A DNA stretch of 64,000 nucleotides from Saccharospirillum mangrovi (GTDB taxonomy: Bacteria; Pseudomonadota; Gammaproteobacteria; Pseudomonadales; Natronospirillaceae). The stretch covers positions 1,052,001 to 1,116,000 of the forward strand of contig NZ_CP031415.1 of assembly GCF_003367315.1 (NCBI RefSeq), in the 5' to 3' direction. Position numbers and translations under genes: made by a program. The notes beneath the pieces are model-generated. The model saw nothing but the letters and a program-made list of their open reading frames with translations, searched no databases and had not been told where the DNA came from. Below are positions 48,732 to 60,432 of the stretch, one piece after another (position 1 is the stretch's first letter; every line of letters starts with the position of its first letter).

Positions 48732-49287
48732 AATGAATGGCTACCTCGGATTGCAAAGTAAGGACGGGATCGTCCGTCGTCAGATCGGCGTTGAACCCCA
48801 CGCCCGTGGCCACCTGCGGGCCCTGGGTGAGTTTAACAGGCTCCGGAGTGCTGACGAAGTCGCCGTTTTCCGTGACTGTCAGCCAGTCGGTGATTAATTC
48901 CCAGCGATTGAAATCGCTCAATTCCTGCACTTTTACGTCGTCCTCGAAGACCACATCGCCGTTGCTGAATGCTGTGGCGGCTTCGGAGCGGATGGTCCAG
49001 TCGGGGCCGTTGTCGCGAATCAGTCGCACGGTGGGTGACTGAATCTGGCTGTTGCCGCTGTCCTGATAAAACGAAAAGGTACTGCCGACGGTATAGAGGC
49101 TGGGCTGACCGGCCGCGTCGTAGCGGGTCTGCTGAAAGGTGCGAATAAACAGATCCGGCGGGTCAGCCGGCAATTCCAGATCGGTGCTGAAACTCGGCGG
49201 CGCTGCCGCCGGGCGCCACCAGATGACAGCCGCCAGAATCAGCAAGGCCGTGGTGATGGGTAGAGCAGTGCGCAACCAGCGCATCAA
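48718..49287 (-). CDS. lptC: LPS export protein LptC
   Basis: Bitopic inner-membrane protein linking LptBFG to LptA. 189 residues, one N-terminal span (about 7-25) and an OstA-like periplasmic fold (RYDAAGQPSLYTVGSTFSFYQDSG, VFEDDVKVQEL). The family is weakly conserved; the position between kdsD and lptA supports the call. The ATG overlaps the kdsD stop by 4 bases. kdsC, which lies here in E. coli, is missing. Confidence 0.88.
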   Translation of the reverse strand: MMRWLRTALPITTALLILAAVIWWRPAAAPPSFSTDLELPADPPDLFIRTFQQTRYDAAGQPSLYTVGSTFSFYQDSGNSQIQSPTVRLIRDNGPDWTIRSEAATAFSNGDVVFEDDVKVQELSDFNRWELITDWLTVTENGDFVSTPEPVKLTQGPQVATGVGFNADLTTDDPVLTLQSEVAIHYEAD

Positions 49288-50255
49288 GCCACGCCTGCGC
49301 GCAGAATGTCGTGCATGTGAACGATGCCGACCGGCTGATCGTTATCGATCACCACCAGGGCGGTAATTTTGCGCGATTCCATTTCAAACAGCGCTTCGGC
49401 TGCCAAATGGTCGGCGGAAATAGTTCTGGCACCGGGATGCATAACGGTTTCAATCGGCGTCGTCTGCAAATCGAGGCCGGCATCGAGGGTGCGGCGCAGG
49501 TCGCCGTCGGTGTAGACGCCGAGCAGGTGGCCGGCGTCGTCAAGCACGGTGGTCAGACCCAAACCTTTGCGCGTCATTTCCAGCAGGGCATCGCGCAACG
49601 GGGTGCCGGGACGCACCGCCGGGAAGGCGTCGCCGCTGTGCATGATGTCGCTGACTTTGAGCAGCAGTTTGCGGCCCAGGCTGCCGCCGGGGTGCGAAAA
49701 GGCAAAGTCGTCGGCGGTAAAACCGCGCGCTTCGAGCAAGGCAATGGCTAACGCATCGCCCATAACCAAAGCCGCCGTGGTGGACGACGTTGGAGCCAGA
49801 TTGAGCGGGCAGGCTTCTTGTTCAACGCCGCAGTAAATGTGCGCGTCGGCCGAGCGGCCCAATGTGCTGTCGGGGTTGCCGGTCATGCCGATCAGCCGCG
49901 CGCCGAGGCGTTTGATCAAGGGGATCAAGGTGACGACTTCATTTGATTCACCAGAATTCGACAGCGCGATAACGACATCCTGGCCGGTGATCATGCCCAT
50001 ATCGCCGTGGCTGGCTTCGCCGGGATGAACAAAGAACGCCGGCGTGCCGGTGCTCGCCAGGGTGGCCGCTAATTTGTTGCCGATGTGACCTGATTTGCCC
50101 ATACCAGTGACAACGACCCGGCCGGTGCAGGCGAGCGCCAAATCACAGGCTTTGACGAAACCCTCATCCAAATGCGTGTGCAGCGATTGCAACGATTCAA
50201 TTTCCATGCGCAGAGTGCGCTGAGCGGATTCCAGGTAGTCGATCGTCGAAGACAT
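49284..50255 (-). CDS. kdsD: Arabinose-5-phosphate isomerase
   Basis: Converts ribulose-5-phosphate to arabinose-5-phosphate for Kdo and LPS. 323 residues: SIS domain (VVVTGMGKSGHIGNKLAATLASTGTPAFFVHPGEASHGDMG) and two CBS domains. ATG at 50255 begins the conserved part. The frame continues 91 codons upstream, but that would run across the divergent mlaC promoter region into the mlaC coding start, so it is rejected. First gene of the lpt-rpoN-pts set. Confidence 0.95.
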   Translation of the reverse strand: MSSTIDYLESAQRTLRMEIESLQSLHTHLDEGFVKACDLALACTGRVVVTGMGKSGHIGNKLAATLASTGTPAFFVHPGEASHGDMGMITGQDVVIALSNSGESNEVVTLIPLIKRLGARLIGMTGNPDSTLGRSADAHIYCGVEQEACPLNLAPTSSTTAALVMGDALAIALLEARGFTADDFAFSHPGGSLGRKLLLKVSDIMHSGDAFPAVRPGTPLRDALLEMTRKGLGLTTVLDDAGHLLGVYTDGDLRRTLDAGLDLQTTPIETVMHPGARTISADHLAAEALFEMESRKITALVVIDNDQPVGIVHMHDILRAGVA

Positions 50256-50423
50256 ATCAGTGGGTAACTCATCGGTTCTAAACTGGCGGGCTAGATTACC
50301 ACAAAGGTGCCGCACCTGAAGTTGCCTAGACGTGAACGGCATCCTTTTTGCTGACCTTTGGCAGGCTCGCACCTGAAAGGCTTCGACCCTAAAATAAGGC
50401 GGGTATGCCGAAAGGAGAAAAGC

Positions 50424-51086
50424 ATGAGTGTTATCCGAAGTGCGTCGGTTGTGATGCTGGGTCTTGGGCTGTTGTTGGCCGGTTTGGCGTCGGCGGAAGG
50501 GTTTACCCCCGCTAAGTCTGCCGAGCAAAGCGTGATCGAAGGTGTCGAGCAGGTGCTGACGGTGGTTGAGAAATACAACAGCGGCAGCGCCGGGGATCGC
50601 CAGGCCTACCTGGATGAAGTGGCGGAAGTGCTGGAGCCGTTAATCGGTTACACCGTCATTGTCAGCCGCATCATGGGCGATACGCTGCAAACGGCGACCA
50701 ACGAACAGAAACTGCGCTTTCTGGATGTTTTCAAGCGGTCGATGATCAACACCTACGCCGGTGGCCTGTATAACTTCGGTGCCTATGACGTGCGTCTGGT
50801 GCCGGATCAGGACAGCGAAGAAAACACGGTGCGCAACACCCGGGTGCGGCTGGAAGCCGTATCGCCACAGGGCCAGCGCTATCCGATGATTCAGAGCGTT
50901 TACTACAGCCAGGCGTCGGATGGCTGGAAAATGCAGAACGTCATTTTCAACGGCATCAACCTGGGTGTGACGTTTAAAACTCAGTTTGACCAGATTTACC
51001 GCGAGCAGGGCGGCGACCTGGACGCGACCATCGACGAATGGGAACGCATCACCGCCGAATCCTACGAAACCAGCCAGTTTCAATAA
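50424..51086 (+). CDS. mlaC: Phospholipid transport periplasmic protein MlaC
   Basis: Soluble periplasmic phospholipid carrier of the Mla pathway. 220 residues with a clear signal peptide (MSVIRSASVVMLGLGLLLAG, cleavage after ASA) and the MlaC/Ttg2D fold (EVLEPLIGYTVIVSRIMGDTLQTATNEQKLRFLDVFKRSMINTYAGGL). AAAGGAGAAA precedes the ATG. In relatives it follows mlaF-mlaE-mlaD and precedes mlaB; all four are absent here, although the flanking kdsD and ibaG-murA genes are in the usual places. Partners may be encoded elsewhere. Confidence 0.88.
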   Translation: MSVIRSASVVMLGLGLLLAGLASAEGFTPAKSAEQSVIEGVEQVLTVVEKYNSGSAGDRQAYLDEVAEVLEPLIGYTVIVSRIMGDTLQTATNEQKLRFLDVFKRSMINTYAGGLYNFGAYDVRLVPDQDSEENTVRNTRVRLEAVSPQGQRYPMIQSVYYSQASDGWKMQNVIFNGINLGVTFKTQFDQIYREQGGDLDATIDEWERITAESYETSQFQ

Positions 51087-51099
51087 TCTCACTCAGACA

Positions 51100-51127
51100 A
51101 CGGAGGCCACGCTGCCTCCGTTTCTCC
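51100..51127 (+). terminator. Hairpin after mlaC
   Basis: AACGGAGGC and GCCTCCGTT pair perfectly (9 bp) around CACGCT, followed by the short T-rich TCTCC. A likely but not ideal terminator that separates mlaC from ibaG. Confidence 0.6.
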
Positions 51128-51195
51128 ATTTCGATTTGTCGCCGCTTTCCGTATAATCCCCAGCCCTTTTTATCGGATTCAACGCAGAGAGACCT

Positions 51196-51438
51196 ATGTC
51201 AGCTGAGGATGTAAAGGCCATGCTGGTTGCGGCCCTGCCGGATGTCGACTTTGTCGTCGAAGGTGCCGGTGCCAAATTTTCCGTTCGTGCCGTGGGTGAG
51301 GTGTTTGCCGGCAAGCGACCGGTGCAACGCCAACAACTGATTTACGGCGTGCTGAACGAGAAGATCGCCACAGGCGAAATCCATGCGGTCACCATGGCCC
51401 TCTATACACCGGACGAATGGTCCAGCGCGGAGAACTAA
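51196..51438 (+). CDS. ibaG: BolA family protein IbaG
   Basis: Monothiol-glutaredoxin partner involved in iron-sulfur or acid stress handling. 80 residues, one BolA domain: FVVEGAGAKFSVRAVGEVFAGKRPVQRQQLIYGVLNEKIATGEIHAVTM. Directly before murA, as in E. coli and Pseudomonas; three bases separate them. Confidence 0.92.
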   Translation: MSAEDVKAMLVAALPDVDFVVEGAGAKFSVRAVGEVFAGKRPVQRQQLIYGVLNEKIATGEIHAVTMALYTPDEWSSAEN

Positions 51439-52704
<1,266 letters not shown>

Positions 52705-52809
52705 CACGCCAACCACCTGCCACGGACGGCGGACCAACAACCTGTTACCTGAACCAACCTCGCGCTACCACGAGGCCAACTCACCCAGATCAAGAGCGCA
52801 CAACCGAGC

Positions 52810-53469
52810 ATGGCGAAGCCGACCGACCAGATCACCATTGCCCTGTCCAAAGGGCGGATTCTCAAGGAAACCTTGCCGTTGTTCGCGGCCGCCGGCATTG
52901 AGCCGCTGGAAGACATCCATCGCTCGCGCAAACTGATTTTTGAAACCACCCGCCCGGACGTTCGTTTCATCCACATTCGTGCCACCGATGTCCCGACTTA
53001 CGTTGAATACGGCGTCGCCGATTTAGGCGTCGCCGGCAAAGACGTGCTGATGGAGCACGGCGCCGACGAGATGTACGAACTGCTCGATCTCGACATCGCC
53101 CGCTGCCGCCTGATGACCGCGCGGCTGGTCGATGCCGAGCCGGTGTTGGGTCGCATGAAAGTGGCGACCAAGTTTGTCAACGTCGCCAAACGTTACTTTG
53201 CCGAACAAGGTCGGCAGGTGGACGTGATCAAGCTGTACGGCGGTATGGAATTGGCACCGATCATGAAGCTGGCCGATTGCATCGTCGATATTGTCGACAC
53301 CGGCAACACCCTCAAAGCCAACGGCCTGATGGCTGAAGAACACATCGCGGACATCAGCAGCCGTCTGGTCGCCAGCCGTCTGGCGCTGAAATTGAAAGAC
53401 GAACGGCTCAACCCCATTGTCGAAGACCTCAGTCGTGCTGTTGCAGAACGCAGGAAGGCTCGCGCATGA
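52810..53469 (+). CDS. hisG: ATP phosphoribosyltransferase, short form
   Basis: First step of histidine synthesis. 219 residues: the short HisG lacking the C-terminal ACT-like regulatory domain, so it should need the HisZ subunit, as in Pseudomonas. Motifs: [30 protein letters not shown], and [15 protein letters not shown], the PRPP-binding loop. It overlaps hisD by 4 bases. hisZ is not in this window. Confidence 0.95.
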   Translation: MAKPTDQITIALSKGRILKETLPLFAAAGIEPLEDIHRSRKLIFETTRPDVRFIHIRATDVPTYVEYGVADLGVAGKDVLMEHGADEMYELLDLDIARCRLMTARLVDAEPVLGRMKVATKFVNVAKRYFAEQGRQVDVIKLYGGMELAPIMKLADCIVDIVDTGNTLKANGLMAEEHIADISSRLVASRLALKLKDERLNPIVEDLSRAVAERRKARA

Positions 53470-54773
53470 GCAAGTTGCCGCTGCGTCGATTGGACGCTCA
53501 AAACCCCGGTTTCGCCCAGGAATTGGACGCCTTGCTGGCGTGGGAATCGGTATCCGACGCCAACGTCCAGCAGCGCGTCGCCGACATCATTGCCGACATC
53601 CGCCAACGCGGCGATGCGGCTTTGCTGGAATTCACGGCGCGGTTTGACCGCTTCCAGGTCGATAACATTCAACAGCTGGTGTTGGGTGCCGACGCCATTT
53701 CAGCCGCCTTCAATCGCTTACCGACCGATCAGCAACAAGCGCTGAGCGTCGCCGCCGAGCGGGTGGAGAGCTATCACCAGCATCAGTTGGGCAAGAGCTG
53801 GCAGTACCGTGAAGACAACGGCACGCTGCTCGGCCAGCAAGTAACGGCGATGGATCGTGTCGGTATTTACGTGCCCGGCGGCACTGCGCCGCTGGCGTCG
53901 TCGGTGATCATGAACGCCATGCCGGCCAGGGTCGCGGGCGTGTCCGATGTGGTTATGGCAACGCCCGCACCGGATGGCAACGTCAGTGATTTTGTTTTGG
54001 GCGCGGCACACGTGGCGGGCATTGATCGCATCTTTTTGATCGGCGGCGCGCAAGCCATTGCTGCTTTGGCATACGGCACTGAGACGGTGCCAGCGGTCGA
54101 TAAAATTGTCGGTCCAGGCAACATCTATGTCGCCACTGCCAAGCAGCAGGTGTTTGGTCGCGTCGGCATCGATATGATCGCCGGGCCGAGTGAAATTCTG
54201 GTCGTCTGTGACGGCAAAACCGATCCGGAATGGATCGCGTTGGATTTGTTTTCTCAGGCCGAACACGACGTCGATGCGCAATCAATTCTGATCAGTCAGG
54301 ACGGCAATTTTCTCGACGCGGTCAACGATGCCATCGAACGTTTGCTGCCTACACTGGAACGCGCCGACATCATCCGCCAGTCGCTCAGCGAACGCGGCGC
54401 CTTGATCCAGGTGGCTGACTTGGCCGACGCGCCGGCGCTGGTCAATCGCATTGCGCCGGAGCATTTGGAATTGTCGGTCGATGATCCGGAAAGCTGGCTG
54501 GGTTCGATTCGCCACGCCGGTGCTATTTTCCTCGGCCGCCATACCCCTGAAGCCTTGGGCGATTATTGCGCCGGGCCCAATCACGTTTTACCGACCAGCG
54601 GCACGGCACGCTTTTTCTCGCCGCTGGGTGTGTACGACTTCCAAAAACGCACTTCTTTGATCGGCGTTTCGCCGCAAGGCGCCAAAACCCTGGGCGCGGT
54701 GGCGTCCGTTCTGGCGCGCGGCGAGCAATTGACCGCTCACGCGCGCAGCGCGGAAAAACGCCTGGACGACTGA
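53466..54773 (+). CDS. hisD: Histidinol dehydrogenase
   Basis: Last two oxidations, histidinol to histidine, with NAD and zinc. 435 residues. GSAQ-type core: [22 protein letters not shown] (zinc ligands) and [12 protein letters not shown]. In the hisG-hisD-hisC order found in Pseudomonas behind murA. Confidence 0.96.
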   Translation: MSKLPLRRLDAQNPGFAQELDALLAWESVSDANVQQRVADIIADIRQRGDAALLEFTARFDRFQVDNIQQLVLGADAISAAFNRLPTDQQQALSVAAERVESYHQHQLGKSWQYREDNGTLLGQQVTAMDRVGIYVPGGTAPLASSVIMNAMPARVAGVSDVVMATPAPDGNVSDFVLGAAHVAGIDRIFLIGGAQAIAALAYGTETVPAVDKIVGPGNIYVATAKQQVFGRVGIDMIAGPSEILVVCDGKTDPEWIALDLFSQAEHDVDAQSILISQDGNFLDAVNDAIERLLPTLERADIIRQSLSERGALIQVADLADAPALVNRIAPEHLELSVDDPESWLGSIRHAGAIFLGRHTPEALGDYCAGPNHVLPTSGTARFFSPLGVYDFQKRTSLIGVSPQGAKTLGAVASVLARGEQLTAHARSAEKRLDD

Positions 54774-54777
54774 TGTC

Positions 54778-55884
54778 ATGACCGACCGACTTTCCGAATG
54801 GCAAGATAAAATCGAAGCGCGTGTACAACGTCTGGTGCGCGAGGATATTCGCAAACTGACGGCTTATCCGGTGCCGAATTCCAGCGGTTTTCTGAAGCTG
54901 GATGCCATGGAAAATCCGTTCACCTGGCCGGCTGAATTGCAGCAACAATGGCAGGCGACTTTGGCCGACGTGCACGTCAACCGCTATCCGCATCCGGATG
55001 CACCGGAAGTGAAACAAGGCCTGCGGCGGGTGATGAACATCGACGAGCGCTGGGACATTTTGCTGGGCAACGGTTCGGATGAACTGATTCAGTTAATCGC
55101 TATGGCCGTTGCCGGTGCGGGTCAAACCTTGATGGCGCCGGAACCGAGCTTCGTCATGTACCGGATGATCGCGCAATATCTGCAGATGGATTACGTCGGT
55201 GTCCCGTTGACGGAGCGCTTCGAAATCGATCTGGAAAACACCCTGGCGCGCATCGAGCGCGAACAACCGGCGTTGATTTTCCTGGCACAGCCGAATAATC
55301 CGACGGGCAATTTGTGGGGCGACGAAAAGCTGCGTCGCATCATTGAAGCCGCACCGGGCCTGGTCGTGATCGATGAAGCCTACACGGCTTTTACCGAAGC
55401 CGATTATCTGCCCTGGCTTGAGGATTATCCGAACCTGCTGATCATGCGCACCTTGTCGAAAGTCGGGTTGGCGGGTTTGCGTCTTGGCATTTTGATCGGC
55501 GATCCGGCCTGGGTGAACGAAATCAACAAACTGCGTCTGCCGTACAACATTGGCAATCTGGTGCAAGCGACCGCAACCTTTGCGTTGGATCATTTCGAGG
55601 TGTTTCAACAGCAAACCCAAGAGCTGGTCAAACAACGCGCTGTGTTGATTGAACAGTTGCGAGCGCTGCCGGAACTGACGGTCTACGACAGCGAAGCGAA
55701 TTTTGTGCTGGTGCGGACGGCGCCGGGTCGCGCCGCTGAGATTCATCAGGGTTTAAAAGACGCCGGTGTGCTGATCAAAAAACTCGATGGCAGCCACGCG
55801 CTGCTCAACGATTGTTTGCGCATTACGGTTGGCAGTGCGCCGGAAAACAATCGTTTGATGAGCGCTTTGGTGCCACTGCTTTAA
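54778..55884 (+). CDS. hisC: Histidinol-phosphate aminotransferase
   Basis: PLP aminotransferase of histidine synthesis. 368 residues. NPNNPTG-like AQPNNPTGNLW, VIDEAYTAF, and the PLP lysine in RTLSKVGLAGLRLGI. Four bases after hisD. It is convergent with the protease gene, with 7 bases between the stops. Confidence 0.95.
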   Translation: MTDRLSEWQDKIEARVQRLVREDIRKLTAYPVPNSSGFLKLDAMENPFTWPAELQQQWQATLADVHVNRYPHPDAPEVKQGLRRVMNIDERWDILLGNGSDELIQLIAMAVAGAGQTLMAPEPSFVMYRMIAQYLQMDYVGVPLTERFEIDLENTLARIEREQPALIFLAQPNNPTGNLWGDEKLRRIIEAAPGLVVIDEAYTAFTEADYLPWLEDYPNLLIMRTLSKVGLAGLRLGILIGDPAWVNEINKLRLPYNIGNLVQATATFALDHFEVFQQQTQELVKQRAVLIEQLRALPELTVYDSEANFVLVRTAPGRAAEIHQGLKDAGVLIKKLDGSHALLNDCLRITVGSAPENNRLMSALVPLL

Positions 55885-55891
55885 TCATTTA

Positions 55892-56995
55892 TCAGCGCGG
55901 GCGTTCGCCCAAAATCACTTCACGCTGATAAAGGATGTGATTGCGCAGCAAGGTTAGCGTCAGACGGTCGCCGGGTTTGTGCTCGGCGATGCGACCCACC
56001 GCTTCGGCGCGACTCGACAGCGCCTTACCATCGATACTCACCAGCCAATCACCCGCCAAAACACCAGCTTTGTCCGCCGGACTCTCGGCCATCACATCCG
56101 CTACTTCCCACGCCGGCGTCACCAAGCCCTGACGCGCTCGTTGCTGCGGCGCCACCGGGCGAACATCAATGCCCAGATAGCCGTGCATTACCTCGCCTTG
56201 CTGAATCAGTTGTGTTGCGATATCGAGCGCGTGGGCGTAAGGAATGGCGAATCCGATGCCTTGAAAACCGCCGGTGTTTGAGAAGATCGCTGTATTCACA
56301 CCCACCAGTTCGCCACGCGCATTAATCAACGCACCGCCGCTATTGCCGGGGTTGATGGCCGCGTCGGTTTGAATGAAATCGGAGAAGCGCGTCAGGCCCG
56401 GTTGATGACGGCCGGTGGCGGAAACAATGCCCATCGACACCGTCTGGCCAACGCCAAACGGGTTGCCGATAGCAAACACCAGATCGCCGACCTGGGCGCG
56501 GTAATCCGGGTTCACACGAATGGCATTTAACTCAGTCGATTCGATCGCCAAAACCGCCAAGTCGCTGTCCGGGTCGCTGCCAACCAGGCGCGCCTGATGG
56601 CTTTGACCGTCGTTGGTTTCAACGACGATTTCCTCACCGCGCGCGATGACGTGCGCGTTAGTCAGAATATGGCCCTGATCGTCGATTACGACACCAGAAC
56701 CGAGGCTGGTTTGTTGCTGCGGCTGGCTGGGCAGAAACTGCGAAAAGAACGGATCGTCGAGCAACGGGTGGCTGGGCCGGGCGATCTGACTGTTGCTGTA
56801 AATGCTCACCACGCTCGGTTGCGCTTGCGCGATGGCGTCGGCATAACTGGCTGGATTCGGAGCGGATTCCAGGTGTGTTTTACCTGGCGGAGGCGGTGGT
56901 GCGGTGTTCGGCCAGAGCACAACGAACAGGCCGCCCATGATCAGTCCAATGGCAATTGGCGCCAGCCAGAGGCGCACACTTTGAGGTACACTCAT
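55892..56995 (-). CDS. degS: AlgW/DegS-like periplasmic serine protease
   Basis: Membrane-anchored HtrA protease that starts envelope-stress signalling by cutting RseA/MucA-type anti-sigma factors. 367 residues: one N-terminal span (about 10-28), trypsin-like domain with His115 (TNAHV), Asp145 (DSDLAVL) and Ser219 (PGNSGGAL), and a single C-terminal PDZ domain. One PDZ and no signal cleavage separate it from DegP/DegQ. The position between hisC and the Nif3-like gene is that of algW in Pseudomonas. Confidence 0.92.
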   Translation of the reverse strand: MSVPQSVRLWLAPIAIGLIMGGLFVVLWPNTAPPPPPGKTHLESAPNPASYADAIAQAQPSVVSIYSNSQIARPSHPLLDDPFFSQFLPSQPQQQTSLGSGVVIDDQGHILTNAHVIARGEEIVVETNDGQSHQARLVGSDPDSDLAVLAIESTELNAIRVNPDYRAQVGDLVFAIGNPFGVGQTVSMGIVSATGRHQPGLTRFSDFIQTDAAINPGNSGGALINARGELVGVNTAIFSNTGGFQGIGFAIPYAHALDIATQLIQQGEVMHGYLGIDVRPVAPQQRARQGLVTPAWEVADVMAESPADKAGVLAGDWLVSIDGKALSSRAEAVGRIAEHKPGDRLTLTLLRNHILYQREVILGERPR

Positions 56996-57060
56996 GCCCG
57001 AATTCGACCCTGTAATTTCATCACTGACTGTTCATATTTGATAACGGCTCGGAGTGTACC

Positions 57061-57810
57061 ATGACGCTGCATCGCGACGACCTCACCGCTTACCTTGATG
57101 ATTATCTGAGCGTTGGACAATTTCAGGATTATTGCCCAAACGGTTTGCAGGTGGCGGGCCGGTCTGAAATCCGTCGTCTGGTGACGGGTGTGACTGCCAG
57201 CCAACGCTTGATCGACGAAGCTATTGAGCGTCAGGCCGATGCGATTCTGGTGCATCACGGTTATTTCTGGAAAGGCGAAGCCGCGCCGATTACTGGCATC
57301 AAACGCAATCGCATCGCCGCCTTGCTGGCCAACGACATCAGTTTATTTGCCTACCATTTACCGCTCGATGCCCATCCGGATGTTGGTAACAACGCCCAGT
57401 TAGCGCAATTGCTCGGCTGGACGGCAGAGGGCACGCTGGGCGACAGCCTGGTTTGGCACGGCCGTTTGGATGCCGTTGAAACCGGCGCGAGTCTGCGTCA
57501 GACCTTGAGTGAAACCTTGGAATTTCCGGTGCTGCACATCGGCGAAGCCGAAGACGAAATCGAAACCATCGCCTGGTGTACCGGCGCGGCACAAAGCTAT
57601 TTGCAGCAGGTGATTGATGCCGGCATTGATGCCTTTGTGTCTGGTGAGATCAGCGAGCCAACGGTGCATTTAGCGCGCGAAAGCGGGGTGCATTATTTTG
57701 CGGCTGGGCATCACGCGACCGAGCGTGGCGGGCCCGAAGCACTGGGCTGGCATCTGGCCCAGCGCTTCGGGATTCATGTCGAGTTTGTCGATCTACCGAT
57801 TCCGGTGTGA
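57061..57810 (+). CDS. Nif3-like dinuclear metal protein
   Basis: 249 residues, Nif3/YbgI family with a dinuclear metal centre; cell function is not settled. VTGVTASQRLIDEAI, ADAILVHHGYFWKGEAAPI (metal His pair) and AAGHHATERGGPEALGWHL carry the ligands. Divergent from the AlgW/DegS-like gene and convergent with cysN, whose reading frame ends at the next base. The same three-gene neighbourhood exists in Pseudomonas. Confidence 0.9.
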   Translation: MTLHRDDLTAYLDDYLSVGQFQDYCPNGLQVAGRSEIRRLVTGVTASQRLIDEAIERQADAILVHHGYFWKGEAAPITGIKRNRIAALLANDISLFAYHLPLDAHPDVGNNAQLAQLLGWTAEGTLGDSLVWHGRLDAVETGASLRQTLSETLEFPVLHIGEAEDEIETIAWCTGAAQSYLQQVIDAGIDAFVSGEISEPTVHLARESGVHYFAAGHHATERGGPEALGWHLAQRFGIHVEFVDLPIPV

Positions 57811-59430
57811 TCAGTCTTCCAGGATGTCGTGCTGGCGCAGCAGTTTGATCACTGCTGCCGGCGTGGCGTCATCAACTTTGAAACCGAACGGTGCGTCGGT
57901 GCCGCCGGCGATGATGGCGATAAAGCCAGCTGCTTCCACATAAGGCGCAACCGCCAGAGCATCTTCCGGACGAACGATGACACTGGCGTGGCCCAAATCA
58001 AACAATGCGCGCTCCAACGCCACCGCACGTTCGGCCGCATCGGCCACATCCAACACCACGGATACCGGCTTCTGACGATAGCGCGCAGTGCGTTCGGCTT
58101 CGGTCACCGGGTGGTTGTCGCGCACTGCGGCGGCGGTTTCGATCATGCCCGCGCCGACGGTTACGTTGCTCAAGCGGTCGATAACAATAAATGCACCGGT
58201 GCCAGCAATCTGACCGTAGGGGTCGGCGACAATGGGTTTGTTCAATTGCAACGTCACATCGCCGATGCCGTTCAACGGCAGTTGTTCGGCCGCACTGGCT
58301 TCGAGCGTGTTGACGTCGATCTGGCGATGCAAGGCGCTGAACGTGCCGGTCGCACTCTGAGTGCCGACTTTGAAATCGTACTGGCGGCCAGGCACCAAGG
58401 CGTCGTCGTGCATCCAGACGATTTTGGCGTTGAAGGCTTGCGACACCAGCGGTTTTTCGTTCGGTCCGACCAGCATGTCGCCGCGGCTGACGTCGATCTC
58501 GTCCGCCAGCGTCAGAGTGATGGCTTGGCCTGGGAAGGCTTCGTCCAAATCGCCATCGAAAGTGACGATGCGTTCAACGGTCGAACTCAGGCCCGAGGGC
58601 AGGGCACGCACTGTGTCGCCGGGTTTGACGGTACCGGCGGCAATGGTGCCGGCGAAACCGCGGAAATCGAGATCGGGACGGTTGACGTATTGCACCGGCA
58701 GACGGAAATGTTCGGTGTCGCGGTCGTGCGATATTTCGATGGTTTCCAGCAGTTCCATCAACGGCATGCCCTGGTACCAGGGTGAGCGTTCACTGCGGCT
58801 GACCACGTTGTCGCCATCGAGGGCCGACATCGGTACGAAATGAATTTCCGGCAACTGCAACTGTTCGGCGAAGGTTAAATAGTCGGCTTTGATTTCCTCA
58901 AAACGCGCTTCACTGAAATCGACCAGATCCATCTTGTTGACGGCGACAACGATGTGTTTCAAACCCAACAGATGCGCGATGTAGCTGTGGCGGCGGGTTT
59001 GTGTCTGCACACCGTAGCGGGCATCAATCAGAATCACCGCCAGATCACAGGTGGAAGCGCCGGTCGCCATATTGCGGGTGTACTGCTCGTGCCCCGGCGT
59101 ATCGGCAATGATGAATTTGCGTTTGCTGGTGGAGAAATAGCGGTAGGCAACATCGATGGTGATGCCCTGTTCGCGTTCGGCCTGCAGGCCATCGACCAGC
59201 AACGCCAGGTCGATTTTCTCGCCGGTGGTGCCTGATTTTTTGCTGTCTTTTTCAATGGCCGCCAGCTGATCTTCGTAGATCATTTTGGAATCGTGCAGCA
59301 GGCGGCCAATCAAAGTGGACTTGCCGTCGTCAACGCTGCCGCAGGTCAGAAAGCGCAGCAATTCTTTGTGTTCGTGTTGCTTCAGGTAGGCGTGAATGTC
59401 CTGAGCGATCAAGTCGGATTGGTGTGCCAT
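57811..59430 (-). CDS. cysN: Sulfate adenylyltransferase subunit 1 with truncated APS-kinase-like tail
   Basis: GTPase subunit of ATP sulfurylase in sulfate assimilation. 539 residues. GTPase motifs [15 protein letters not shown] (residues 31-45), [12 protein letters not shown] and NKMDLVD are intact, followed by EF-Tu-like barrels to about 450. A further 85 residues resemble both ends of CysC ([20 protein letters not shown], then [18 protein letters not shown]) but lack the kinase P loop and most of the middle. It is thus neither the plain E. coli CysN (475 aa) nor the Pseudomonas CysNC fusion (633 aa). The ATG overlaps the cysD stop by one base. Confidence 0.93.
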   Translation of the reverse strand: MAHQSDLIAQDIHAYLKQHEHKELLRFLTCGSVDDGKSTLIGRLLHDSKMIYEDQLAAIEKDSKKSGTTGEKIDLALLVDGLQAEREQGITIDVAYRYFSTSKRKFIIADTPGHEQYTRNMATGASTCDLAVILIDARYGVQTQTRRHSYIAHLLGLKHIVVAVNKMDLVDFSEARFEEIKADYLTFAEQLQLPEIHFVPMSALDGDNVVSRSERSPWYQGMPLMELLETIEISHDRDTEHFRLPVQYVNRPDLDFRGFAGTIAAGTVKPGDTVRALPSGLSSTVERIVTFDGDLDEAFPGQAITLTLADEIDVSRGDMLVGPNEKPLVSQAFNAKIVWMHDDALVPGRQYDFKVGTQSATGTFSALHRQIDVNTLEASAAEQLPLNGIGDVTLQLNKPIVADPYGQIAGTGAFIVIDRLSNVTVGAGMIETAAAVRDNHPVTEAERTARYRQKPVSVVLDVADAAERAVALERALFDLGHASVIVRPEDALAVAPYVEAAGFIAIIAGGTDAPFGFKVDDATPAAVIKLLRQHDILED

Positions 59431-60338
59431 TAGAAGTAGCCTTCCTGTTTTTTCTTTTCCATCGAGCCGGAGGAATCGTGGTCGATGGCGCGACCCTGAC
59501 GTTCACTGGTCGTGGTCAGCAGCATTTCCTGAATGATGTCCGGCAAGGTGTTGGCTTCGGACTCGACAGCGCCGGTCAACGGATAGCAACCGAGGGTACG
59601 GAAGCGCACCATTTTTTCTTCGACGGTTTCACCGGGCAGCAACTTCATGCGGTCGTCGTTGACGTTGATCAGCATGCCGTCGCGCTCCACCACCGGACGT
59701 TTGGCGGCGAAATACAGCGGCACAATGGGAATGCTTTCCAGGTGGATGTATTGCCAAATGTCGAGTTCGGTCCAGTTTGACAGCGGGAAGACGCGGATGC
59801 TTTCGCCACGGTTGATCTTGCCGTTGTAGATGTTCCACAACTCCGGGCGCTGGTTTTTCGGGTCCCAGCGGTGATTACGGTCGCGGAACGAATAGACGCG
59901 TTCTTTGGCGCGGGACTTTTCTTCATCGCGTCGGGCGCCACCGAAGGCGGCGTCGAACTTATACAGATCCAGCGCCTGTTTCAGCGCCTGGGTTTTCATG
60001 ATGTCAGTGTGCTTGGCGCTGCCGTGGTCGAAAGGGTTGATGCCCTGGCGGACGCCGTCCTGGTTTTGGTAGACCAGCAGTTCGAATTCGTAATCGCGCG
60101 CCATCTTGTCGCGGAATTCGTACATTTCTTTGAATTTCCAGCCGGTATCGACGTGCAGCAACTTAAAGGGGATGCGGCCGGGGAAAAACGCTTTGCGGGC
60201 CAGATGCAGCATCACCGCTGAATCCTTGCCGATCGAGTAAAGCATGACCGGGTTGTCGAATTCAGCGGCGACCTCACGAATGATGTGGATGCTTTCCGCT
60301 TCCAGCTGATTGAGGTGGGTGAACATTTGCTGTGCCAT
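59430..60338 (-). CDS. cysD: Sulfate adenylyltransferase subunit 2
   Basis: Catalytic adenylyltransferase subunit that makes APS from ATP and sulfate. 302 residues. The PP-loop is at [43 protein letters not shown] and [18 protein letters not shown] are typical. The upstream 94 bases are A+T-rich with a TATAGT -10-like box at 60374-60379 and a 7-bp inverted repeat at 60343-60372. CysB control is expected from the pathway but no clear site can be named. Confidence 0.96.
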   Translation of the reverse strand: MAQQMFTHLNQLEAESIHIIREVAAEFDNPVMLYSIGKDSAVMLHLARKAFFPGRIPFKLLHVDTGWKFKEMYEFRDKMARDYEFELLVYQNQDGVRQGINPFDHGSAKHTDIMKTQALKQALDLYKFDAAFGGARRDEEKSRAKERVYSFRDRNHRWDPKNQRPELWNIYNGKINRGESIRVFPLSNWTELDIWQYIHLESIPIVPLYFAAKRPVVERDGMLINVNDDRMKLLPGETVEEKMVRFRTLGCYPLTGAVESEANTLPDIIQEMLLTTTSERQGRAIDHDSSGSMEKKKQEGYF

Positions 60339-60432
60339 AGTCCGTCCAGAAAGGGTGTTTCGAAACTGGACGCACTATATCAAAGCTATTTGTTATTGTT
60401 GTTACCGTCTTTAAGAATATTTAGATATAAAC

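Noticed and set aside
50256-50528. Longer kdsD reading back to 50528.
   Set aside because: It would cover the whole divergent region and overlap the mlaC start; the SIS domain begins normally from 50255.
60339-60432. A CysB site before cysD.
   Set aside because: The region is A+T-rich and the pathway suggests CysB, but CysB sites are too loose to name one by eye.
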